A DNA stretch of 64,000 bases from Ardenticatenaceae bacterium (GTDB lineage Bacteria; Chloroflexota; Anaerolineae; Promineifilales; Promineifilaceae), in the NCBI GenBank assembly GCA_020634395.1, contig JACKBU010000002.1, positions 62,001 through 126,000 on the forward strand, written 5' to 3'. Below, one piece after another: positions 42,401 to 48,486 of this stretch. A program made the position numbers and the translations under genes. Under the pieces are notes generated by a model. It was not told the origin of the DNA and did not search any database. It saw only the letters and a list, made by a program, of their open reading frames with translations. Position 1 is the first letter of the stretch, and each line of letters opens with the position of its first letter.

Positions 42401-43316
42401 CACCCCCATCCTGGAAACGGCCGTGCAAGAGCTGGAACAGGCTTGGCGCGGCGATTTGGGATTTGGGATTTCTGATTTCGGAATCTCCTCTCCCGTCCGA
42501 AATCCGAAATCCGAAATCCGAAATCAAAAAGCGCCAAAGGCGCTCATCCTGCACGCCAACGGCACAAACCGCGACCATGATGCGGCGCTGGCGGTAGAAC
42601 TGGCGGGCGGCCAGCCGGAGATTGTGCATATCAACCAACTGCTGGCCGGGGAGCGGCGGCTGTTGGATTTTGGGATGCTGGTGATTGCCGGCGGCTTTTC
42701 CTACGGCGACGGTTTGGGCGCGGGGGTGTTGTGGGCGGTGGATTTGCAGCGGCGGCTGCAGGAGGAAATGTGGGCGTTTGCGGAGAACGGCCGTCCCATC
42801 CTGGGCATCTGCAACGGCTTTCAAGTCCTGGTCAAAGCCGGCCTGCTGCCCGCGATCCGCAATCCGCAGTCCGCAAGCCGCAATGTCACGCTGACCTATA
42901 ACCAATCCGGCCATTTTGAGTGCCACTGGGTCACGCTGGAACCCAATCCGGCCAGCACCAGCCTGTTCACGCAGGGCCTCACCGAGCCGATCTACTGCCC
43001 CGTCGCCCACGGCGAAGGCCGCCTGGCCGTCACGGATGAAACCGTCCTGGCCGAACTAAAAGCCCAAAACCTCATCCCCCTCCACTACGCCAACCCATCC
43101 GCCATCCGCAATCCGCAATCCGCAATCCCCTACCCCTTCAACCCGAATGGCTCCGTGGCCGACATAGCCGCGCTGTGCAACCCGGCGGGCAACGTGATGG
43201 GCCTGATGCCCCACCCGGAAAACCACATTTTTCCCTGGCAGCATCCCGGCTACCATCGCGGCGCGCGGGGGATGAGCGGGCTGGGGCTGTTTGTGAACGG
43301 GGTGAAGAGTGCTTAA
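39459..43316 (+). CDS. purL: Phosphoribosylformylglycinamidine synthase, single chain (PurS-like x2, PurL, PurQ)
   Basis: 1285 residues; makes FGAM from FGAR, glutamine and ATP. Residues 20-90 ([20 protein letters not shown]) and 96-170 ([20 protein letters not shown]) are two PurS-like halves. The synthase core runs about 175-1000 with [30 protein letters not shown] and [13 protein letters not shown]. The PurQ glutaminase (about 1027-1285) has [13 protein letters not shown], catalytic Cys about 1118 in ILGICNGFQ and VAHGEGRLA. Five segments made of 7-bp repeats interrupt the frame at residues about 601-621, 681-702, 999-1022, 1134-1142 and 1215-1223. All preserve the frame and fall between conserved blocks. 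It is the first gene of the purine cluster, after a terminator-like leader. Confidence 0.95.
   Translation: [1285 protein letters not shown]
41261..41325. repeat. Intragenic heptamer inverted repeat A (in purL)
   Basis: GGATTTC heptamers on the left and CCGAAAT heptamers on the right. GGAATTCGGATTTCGG (41278-41293) and CCGAAATCCGAATTCC (41303-41318) are perfect 16-bp complements. It is translated as [10 protein letters not shown] then [11 protein letters not shown], between the two halves of the synthase core. Confidence 0.9.
41500..41564. repeat. Intragenic heptamer inverted repeat B (in purL)
   Basis: TTGCGGATTTGGGA (41500-41513) and TCCCAAATCCGCAA (41535-41548) are perfect complements, flanked by more heptamers. 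The encoded peptide ADLGFGIS...IRNPKSEIK separates VIVPQGT from KGVALANG, which are nearly adjacent in ordinary PurL proteins. Confidence 0.9.
42453..42524. repeat. Intragenic heptamer inverted repeat C (in purL)
   Basis: Four GATTTGG/GATTTCG heptamers (42453-42480) face four exact CCGAAAT heptamers (42497-42524). They encode [10 protein letters not shown] and [11 protein letters not shown] and form the linker between the synthase and glutaminase domains. Confidence 0.9.
42857..42884. repeat. Intragenic heptamer run D (in purL)
   Basis: Four consecutive units, CCGCAAT, CCGCAGT, CCGCAAG, CCGCAAT, without an inverted partner. They encode RNPQSASRN just after the glutaminase segment KAGLLP and before [11 protein letters not shown]. 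Confidence 0.88.
43099..43126. repeat. Intragenic heptamer run E (in purL)
   Basis: Four units, CCGCCAT then three CCGCAAT, encode AIRNPQSAI between HYANPS and PYPFNPNGS. PurQ proteins normally pass straight from the VARY-type motif to YPxNPNGS. Confidence 0.88.
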
Positions 43317-43326
43317 TGCAAAGAAT

Positions 43327-43393
43327 TTTAACGCGGAGGCGCAGAGGCGCAGAGGGGAATGGTTTCTCTGCGCCTTTGCGTCTCTGCGTTAAA
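43327..43393. repeat. GCGCAGAG-type inverted pair, 'empty' form
   Basis: The left arm TTTAACGCGGAGGCGCAGAG (43327 onward) and the right arm CTCTGCGTTAAA (ending 43393) are inverted copies of an 8-bp-period repeat, separated by about 8 bases. Related arms surround the GxxExxY gene 1 kb downstream. The purC Shine-Dalgarno AAAGGAG overlaps the right end. Confidence 0.88.
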
Positions 43394-43403
43394 GGAGAAA
43401 CTT

Positions 43404-44360
43404 ATGTTAACACATGAGCAAATCTTAAATGCGATACCGGAATGCCTCGACCAGACAGATTTCCGGGAGTTGGGCGAAAAGTATGAGGGCAAGGTGCGGG
43501 ATGTATATGTGCAAAACGGCCGTCGCACCCTCATCACCACCGACCGCATCAGCGCCTTCGACCGGGTGCTGGGGCTGATCCCGTTCAAGGGGCAGGTGCT
43601 CAACCAGCTCAGCGCCTGGTGGTTTGCCCAGACGGCCGACATCGTGCCCAACCACCTCATCAGCGTGCCCGACCCCAACGTGACCATCGCCCACGAAGCG
43701 CAGCCGCTGCCGGTGGAAATCGTCGTGCGCGGCTACATCACCGGGGTGACGAAGACGTCGTTGTGGTATTTGTATGAGCAAGGGGACAGACGGCCGTATG
43801 GCATCTCCCTGCCCGATGGCCTGCAAAAGAACGATCCCCTGCCGCGCCCCATCATCACGCCCACCACCAAAGCCGAAAAGGGCGGCCACGACGAACGGCT
43901 GACCATCCACGACCTGAGCCGGGGATTGGTCGCCGGGGTCTCGCCGGCTTTGTGGCGGGAAATTGAGCATGTGGCCATCTTGCTGTTTCAGCGCGGGCAG
44001 GCCATCGCCGAGAAGGCGGGTCTGATCCTGGTGGATACGAAGTATGAGATGGGGGTGATTAACGGCCGTCTCGCCCTGATCGACGAAATCCACACCCCCG
44101 ACTCCAGCCGCTACTGGCTGGCCGAGAGCTACCAGCCGGGCACGGAACCAGAAAATTTCGACAAAGAATTCCTGCGCAAATGGTATGCCGCCCAGGGCTA
44201 CCGCGGCGATGGCACACCGCCCACCATGCCCGACGATTTCATCGCCTGGGTAGCGGCGCGCTACATTGCTGCGTATGAGAAGCTGACGGGGGAGAGTTTT
44301 ACGCCGGGGGAACGGCCAGTTATTGAACGGATAAAGCAAAATTTAACGCAGAGCCGCTGA
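43404..44360 (+). CDS. purC: Phosphoribosylaminoimidazole-succinocarboxamide synthase
   Basis: 318 residues from ATG 43404, six bases after GGAG. It joins CAIR and aspartate with ATP to form SAICAR. Motifs: EKYEGKVRDVYVQNGRRTLI at the start, TTDRISAFDRVLG, EIVVRGYITG, and LILVDTKYEMGVINGRLALIDE with the metal ligands, followed by HTPDSSRYWL. The last residues, QNLTQSR and the stop codon, are encoded by the left arm of the repeat that begins at 44342, so an insertion probably replaced the native C-terminal codons. The catalytic part is complete. It follows purL by 87 bases. Confidence 0.96.
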   Translation: MLTHEQILNAIPECLDQTDFRELGEKYEGKVRDVYVQNGRRTLITTDRISAFDRVLGLIPFKGQVLNQLSAWWFAQTADIVPNHLISVPDPNVTIAHEAQPLPVEIVVRGYITGVTKTSLWYLYEQGDRRPYGISLPDGLQKNDPLPRPIITPTTKAEKGGHDERLTIHDLSRGLVAGVSPALWREIEHVAILLFQRGQAIAEKAGLILVDTKYEMGVINGRLALIDEIHTPDSSRYWLAESYQPGTEPENFDKEFLRKWYAAQGYRGDGTPPTMPDDFIAWVAARYIAAYEKLTGESFTPGERPVIERIKQNLTQSR

Positions 44361-44371
44361 GGCGCAGAGGG
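44342..44371. repeat. Left inverted repeat of the GxxExxY cassette
   Basis: TTTAACGCAGAGCCGCTGAG and onward to 44371, about 30 bases. It overlaps the last six codons of purC and abuts the ATG of the GxxExxY gene. Its inverted partner is at 44831-44862. Confidence 0.85.
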
Positions 44372-44794
44372 ATGTCTTCGTTAAATATTAGTGCGTTGGA
44401 GGGGAGTTTGACTGAAAACGAAATAACGCGAGAGATCATTGGGGCAGCTATTGAAGTTCACCGGATATTGGGCGGACCAGGTCTACTGGAAAGCGTCTAT
44501 GAAGAGGCGCTTGCCTGGGAACTTAATAGTCGTGGCCTGTTGGTGGAACGCCAGGTGCAGGCTCCAATTCGCTACAAAGGTCAAGCGCTAGCAAACCCTT
44601 TACAAATTGATATGCTTGTAGAACAGAAAGTCATCGTCGAAAACAAGGCAACAACTCAGTACAACTCGATTTTTGAGGCGCAGATATTAACCTATCTGAG
44701 AATTATGAACTTGCGGATTGGCCTGGTGATCAACTTCGGTGAAAAATATGTCAAAGACGGCATTCATCGCGTTGCCAACAACTTTCATGGCTAA
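44372..44794 (+). CDS. GxxExxY family protein (PD-(D/E)xK nuclease-like)
   Basis: 140 residues. The signature reads GLLESVYEEAL (G-x-x-E-x-x-Y) near residue 37, and a PD-(D/E)xK-like core follows as QIDMLVEQKVIVENKA with Asp, Glu and Lys in order. Such proteins are small, sporadic across bacteria and of unproven function. It has no ACGGCCGT, lower GC than its neighbours, and sits between purC and purE inside a pair of 30-bp inverted repeats, all signs of insertion. The ATG follows GAGGG closely, a weak ribosome site. It is probably a cargo gene rather than a purine enzyme. Confidence 0.88.
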   Translation: MSSLNISALEGSLTENEITREIIGAAIEVHRILGGPGLLESVYEEALAWELNSRGLLVERQVQAPIRYKGQALANPLQIDMLVEQKVIVENKATTQYNSIFEAQILTYLRIMNLRIGLVINFGEKYVKDGIHRVANNFHG

Positions 44795-44830
44795 TCCCTT
44801 CGCCATCACCAACAACCCAACCACCAGACA

Positions 44831-44862
44831 TCTCCCTGCGCCTCTGCGTCTCTGCGTTAAAA
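44831..44862. repeat. Right inverted repeat of the GxxExxY cassette
   Basis: TCTCCCTGCGCCTCTGCGTC and onward to TTAAAA. It is complementary to the arm at 44342-44371 over about 30 bases with roughly three mismatches. The purE Shine-Dalgarno (CTGGAG) follows within ten bases. Confidence 0.85.
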
Positions 44863-44878
44863 ACACTGGAGAAAACCC

Positions 44879-45373
44879 ATGACCAATGAACCATTAGTAG
44901 GCGTGATAATGGGTAGTACGTCTGATTGGGAGACGATGCGGCACGCCACGGAGACTCTAGACGAGTTTGGCGTGCCGTATGAGGCGAAGGTGGTATCGGC
45001 GCACCGGACGCCGGCGTGGATGGCGGAATATGCGCGCACGGCCGTTTCCCGCCACCTCGAAGTCATCATCGCCGGGGCCGGCGGGGCCGCCCACCTGCCC
45101 GGCATGGTCGCGGCGCAGACGGTGCTGCCGGTGCTGGGCGTACCGGTGCAGAGCCACGCCCTCAACGGCCTGGACTCGCTGCTCTCCATCGTGCAGATGC
45201 CCGGCGGCGTGCCCGTGGGCACATTGGCGATTGGCAAAGCGGGCGCGAAAAACGCCGCGCTGCTGGCGATTGCCATCCTGGGTAATAAATACCCCGAATA
45301 CCGCGCCAAACTCGAAGCCTTCCGCCAGGCTCAAACCAATAAGGTATTCAACGATACCTTACCACCCGCTTAG
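44879..45373 (+). CDS. purE: N5-carboxyaminoimidazole ribonucleotide mutase
   Basis: 164 residues, class I PurE. It converts N5-CAIR (made by PurK) to CAIR. The nucleotide-binding loop is VGVIMGSTSDWETM, followed by the catalytic VVSAHRTP, IIAGAGGAAHLPGM and the SIVQMPGGVPVGT loop. The presence of purK downstream confirms the two-step class I route. TGGAG precedes ATG 44879. Confidence 0.97.
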   Translation: MTNEPLVGVIMGSTSDWETMRHATETLDEFGVPYEAKVVSAHRTPAWMAEYARTAVSRHLEVIIAGAGGAAHLPGMVAAQTVLPVLGVPVQSHALNGLDSLLSIVQMPGGVPVGTLAIGKAGAKNAALLAIAILGNKYPEYRAKLEAFRQAQTNKVFNDTLPPA

Positions 45374-45386
45374 CCAAGGAACTTTG

Positions 45387-45764
45387 ATGGCAACTTTATT
45401 AGTTGTTTCGCAAGACACGGATATTAGGACGTTGGTTTGTAATATTATAGTGGGCACCGGCCACCAGTCCTTTCACGCTCAAACTATTGACCAATTGGAC
45501 CAAGACTATTCAAACTATGATTTTCTAATTATTGATGCTGCATACGATTTATCTCTTGATGACTGGGAAAAACTAAAGAAGTTAAAAACAGTAACAAGGC
45601 CCGAGCTTGGAATCATTATTATTGACACGCCGTTGACTTTCCAACTTCGTCAAAAGTGTGAGCGCTCAAAAATTGATATTGTTCTTCCGTTTCCATCCGA
45701 TCTTACTGTTGAAATCCCAAATGCTTTATCTGCATTGTTAAATCGCTCCTCTACAATCTCATGA
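45387..45764 (+). CDS. Stand-alone degenerate response-regulator receiver domain
   Basis: 125 residues from ATG 45387 (AAGGA upstream). The fold of a CheY-like receiver is visible: LLVVSQDTDIRTLVCNII for strand 1 and helix 1, DFLIIDAAYDLS with the phospho-acceptor position occupied by Asp, and DIVLPFPSDL where a conserved Lys should precede PF. The usual Thr/Ser after strand 4 is Asp (IIIIDTP), so normal phospho-switching is doubtful. There is no output domain. The gene is clearly AT-richer than its purine neighbours and has no ACGGCCGT, suggesting recent arrival. Its stop overlaps the purK start (ATGA), so it is translated with the operon. Confidence 0.75.
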   Translation: MATLLVVSQDTDIRTLVCNIIVGTGHQSFHAQTIDQLDQDYSNYDFLIIDAAYDLSLDDWEKLKKLKTVTRPELGIIIIDTPLTFQLRQKCERSKIDIVLPFPSDLTVEIPNALSALLNRSSTIS

Positions 45765-46969
45765 AAACACCCCCACTCCTTCCACCTGCCAGCATCGGCA
45801 TTCTGGGCAGCGGTCAGCTTGGCCGGATGCTGGCTATCGCCGCCCGGCAGATGGGCTACCGCGTCCATGTCTTCTCGCCGGACCGCCATTCGCCCACCGG
45901 CCAGATCGCCGACCAGGAGTTCACCGCGCCCTATGACGATTTGGACGCTGTGCGCCAGTTCGCGCGGAGCGTGGACGTGGTGACGTATGAATTTGAGAAC
46001 GTACCGGCGGCAACGGCCGTTACCTGCGCCCAATTCGCCCCCCTCCACCCTGGCCCTCAGGCCCTCCACGTCGCCCAAAACCGCCTGCGCGAAAAAGAGT
46101 TCATGGTCAAGCACGCCCTGCCCGTCGCGCCGTTCGTGGCGGTTGGTTCGTTGGCTAGTTTGTTGGTTGGTTTGGAGGAGATTGGCGTGCCCGCCATCCT
46201 CAAAACCGCCACCTCCGGCTACGACGGCAAAGGGCAGGCACTCATTCAACCACCAACCACCAATCTCCAATCCCAAGCCACCGCCGCCTGGGACGCAATC
46301 GACCACCAGTCCGCCATCCTCGAAGCGTTCGTGGACTTTGAGCGGGAGGTGTCGGTGGTGGCGGCGCGCGGCGCGGATGGCAGCTTTGCCCATTTTGGGG
46401 TGATTGCCAACGACCACGCCAACCACATTTTGGACGTTTCGACGGCCCCGGCCAACGTGCCGCCAAAAGTGGCCAAAGAGGCGGTGGCGATGGCGCAGGC
46501 TGTGTTAGAAGCATTGGACGTAGTGGGCGTGTTGTGCGTGGAGTTCTTTTTGACGGGCAACGGCCGTCTCCTCATCAACGAAATCGCCCCCCGCCCCCAT
46601 AACTCCGGCCACCTCACCATCGAAGCGTGCGCCACCAGCCAGTTCGAGCAGCAGCTCCGCGCCATCTGCGGCCTGCCCCTGGGCGATACCACCTACCTGA
46701 AACCCGCCGCCATGGCCAACCTGCTGGGAGATTTGTGGTTCCAACATGACAATCCGAAATCCGAAATCACCAATCACCAATCACCAAACTGGACGGCCGT
46801 TCTCGCTCATCATCCCGCCGTCAAACTGCACCTCTACGGCAAACAAACGGCTCGCCCCGGCCGCAAAATGGGCCACATCACGGCGCTGGCGGCCACCGGA
46901 GAGGAAGCCGCGAATATTGTGCGTAAAGCTAGAGCTAGAGCGAGAGCTAGAGTAGGGATCCCACTCTAG
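45761..46969 (+). CDS. purK: N5-carboxyaminoimidazole ribonucleotide synthase
   Basis: 402 residues, an ATP-grasp enzyme making N5-CAIR from AIR and bicarbonate. Motifs: IGILGSGQLGRMLAIAARQ, VTYEFENVP, ILKTATSGYDGKGQ, EAFVDFEREVSVVAARG, FFLTGNGRLLINEIAPRPHNSGH. Two heptamer runs are read in frame: QPPTTNLQSQ after GYDGKGQ (46246-46273) and NPKSEITNHQSPN before WTAV (46754-46788). The C-terminus KARARARARVGIPL comes from the left arm of a 23-bp inverted repeat that also gives the stop. All ATP-grasp residues I can judge are intact. ATGA overlap with the receiver gene. Confidence 0.95.
   Translation: MKTPPLLPPASIGILGSGQLGRMLAIAARQMGYRVHVFSPDRHSPTGQIADQEFTAPYDDLDAVRQFARSVDVVTYEFENVPAATAVTCAQFAPLHPGPQALHVAQNRLREKEFMVKHALPVAPFVAVGSLASLLVGLEEIGVPAILKTATSGYDGKGQALIQPPTTNLQSQATAAWDAIDHQSAILEAFVDFEREVSVVAARGADGSFAHFGVIANDHANHILDVSTAPANVPPKVAKEAVAMAQAVLEALDVVGVLCVEFFLTGNGRLLINEIAPRPHNSGHLTIEACATSQFEQQLRAICGLPLGDTTYLKPAAMANLLGDLWFQHDNPKSEITNHQSPNWTAVLAHHPAVKLHLYGKQTARPGRKMGHITALAATGEEAANIVRKARARARARVGIPL
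46246..46273. repeat. Intragenic heptamer run in purK (CCAACCA type)
   Basis: Four 7-bp units, TCAACCA, CCAACCA, CCAATCT, CCAATCC, lie after the GYDGKGQ loop and code for QPPTTNLQS. The nearby stretch 46139-46178 (GTTGGTTCGTTGG...) resembles the complementary GT-rich half found at 29.2 kb. Confidence 0.75.
46754..46788. repeat. Intragenic heptamer run in purK (CCGAAAT + CACCAAT)
   Basis: Two CCGAAAT units are followed by three CACCAAT-type units, coding NPKSEITNHQSPN. CCGAAAT is the same unit as in purL repeats A and C. Confidence 0.85.
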
Positions 46970-46985
46970 CTCTCGCTCTAGCTCT
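46931..46985. repeat. Perfect 23-bp inverted repeat between purK and purF
   Basis: 46931-46953 (6-bp words GCTAGA/GCGAGA) and 46963-46985 are exact complements around AGGGATCCC. The left arm is the 3' end of purK; the right arm runs to the purF ribosome site (GGAGGAG). No T run follows, so it is a structural hairpin between the two genes rather than a terminator. Confidence 0.93.
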
Positions 46986-46999
46986 ATGGAGGAGAACTT

Positions 47000-48484
47000 A
47001 TGAACATAGATTTTCTTTCCGACGACAAGCCCCACGACGAGTGCGGCGTGGTGGGCGTGTACGCGCCGGGGCGCGAGGTGGCCCGGCTGGCCTTTTTTGG
47101 CCTGTATGCCCTGCAGCATCGCGGCCAGGAGAGCGCAGGCATCGCCACCAGTGACGGCCGTATCGCCCACATCCACAAAGGCATGGGCCTCGTCGCCCAG
47201 GTGTTTAACGAGGACAACCTGCGCCCGCTCAAAGGCCACCTGGCGATTGGGCAAAATCGCTACTCCACCACCGGCTCCTCCCACCTGCGCAACGCCCAGC
47301 CATTCCTGATCGAAACCATTTTCGGGCCGCTGGGTGTGGCCCACAACGGCAACCTGACCAACGCTCGCGACCTGCGCCAGAAGCTGCTGGAACACGGCGT
47401 CGGCCTCTCTTCCTCGTCGGACAGCGAGGTGATCACCCAGATGCTGGCCGCCCCGGCCAACGTGTATGCCGAATCGGAGGAAAACGGCCATGAACCCGAC
47501 CGCTGGGTGGCTCGATTGCGCAGCTTCATGCAAATCGCCGAAGGCGCGTACTCGCTGACCATTCTCACCCGGCATGCCATTTATGCGGTGCGGGATCCGT
47601 TGGGGTTACGGCCGTTATGCATCGGTCAGTTCGACAGCGGCGGCTATATCATCGCCTCAGAATCGTGCGCCCTGCACACCATCGGGGCCACCTTTGTGCG
47701 CGATGTGGAACCCGGCGAGATTGTGCGTCTGAACGGCAGCGGCCTTACCTCCTTTGTAGGACGGCCGTCGCCCAAACGCGCCTTGTGCATCTTCGAATAC
47801 GTCTACTTTGCCCGCCCCGATTCCCATTTTGAGGGCAAAGTGGTCCATCAGGTGCGCCAGCAGTTGGGCCGCGAACTGGCCCGCGAGGCTCCCGCCTTCG
47901 CCGACATCGTCGTCGGCGTGCCCGATTCGGCCACACCCCACGCCATCGGTTACAGCCTGGAATCGGGCATCCCCTACTCCGAAGGCTTGACCAAAAACCG
48001 CTACATCGGACGCACCTTCATCCAGCCCGACGACCAGCTGCGCAAGGTGGGCGTCTCCCTGAAATACAATCCGCTTACCAGCAACCTGCAAGGGAAACGA
48101 GTCGTGCTGATCGACGATTCGATCGTGCGCGGCAATACCGCCGGGCCGCTGGTGCAGCTCATCCGCGATGGCGGCGCGACGGAAGTCCACGTGCGTGTGG
48201 CTGCGCCGCCGGTGCGCCATCCCTGCTTCATGGGGGTGGATATGGCGACCTACCGGCAGCTCATCGCCCACAAAATGGATACCGAAGGCATCCGCCAGCG
48301 TATTGGCGCAGACAGTCTGGCCTACCTGAGCCTGCCCGGGCTGGACAAAGCGGTAGCCGAAGCCATCGGCAAACAGTCTGGGCACTGCAACGCCTGTTTT
48401 TCCGGCAACTATCCTATCACTATTCCCGACTGGCTGTTTGAAGAAGACCGGGACAAAGTTATGTTTGAGGATATGTGGGGCTAA
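47000..48484 (+). CDS. purF: Amidophosphoribosyltransferase
   Basis: 494 residues; makes phosphoribosylamine from PRPP and glutamine, the first step of purine synthesis. The N-terminal 14 residues are a propeptide; removal exposes Cys 15 in DECGVVGVY, as in the B. subtilis type. LYALQHRGQESAGI, GQNRYSTTGSS and VAHNGNLTN form the glutaminase. The PRPP loop is VVLIDDSIVRGNT. Cysteines for a 4Fe-4S cluster are present, including GHCNACFSGNYP near the end, so oxygen-sensitive regulation is likely. GGAGGAG precedes ATG 47000. Confidence 0.97.
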   Translation: MNIDFLSDDKPHDECGVVGVYAPGREVARLAFFGLYALQHRGQESAGIATSDGRIAHIHKGMGLVAQVFNEDNLRPLKGHLAIGQNRYSTTGSSHLRNAQPFLIETIFGPLGVAHNGNLTNARDLRQKLLEHGVGLSSSSDSEVITQMLAAPANVYAESEENGHEPDRWVARLRSFMQIAEGAYSLTILTRHAIYAVRDPLGLRPLCIGQFDSGGYIIASESCALHTIGATFVRDVEPGEIVRLNGSGLTSFVGRPSPKRALCIFEYVYFARPDSHFEGKVVHQVRQQLGRELAREAPAFADIVVGVPDSATPHAIGYSLESGIPYSEGLTKNRYIGRTFIQPDDQLRKVGVSLKYNPLTSNLQGKRVVLIDDSIVRGNTAGPLVQLIRDGGATEVHVRVAAPPVRHPCFMGVDMATYRQLIAHKMDTEGIRQRIGADSLAYLSLPGLDKAVAEAIGKQSGHCNACFSGNYPITIPDWLFEEDRDKVMFEDMWG

Positions 48485-48486
48485 AA

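Noticed and set aside
44967..45386. Receiver gene starting far upstream at 44967
   Set aside because: That stretch is the +1 frame of purE with Arg/Pro-rich nonsense; ATG 45387 has its own AAGGA and begins the recognisable fold.
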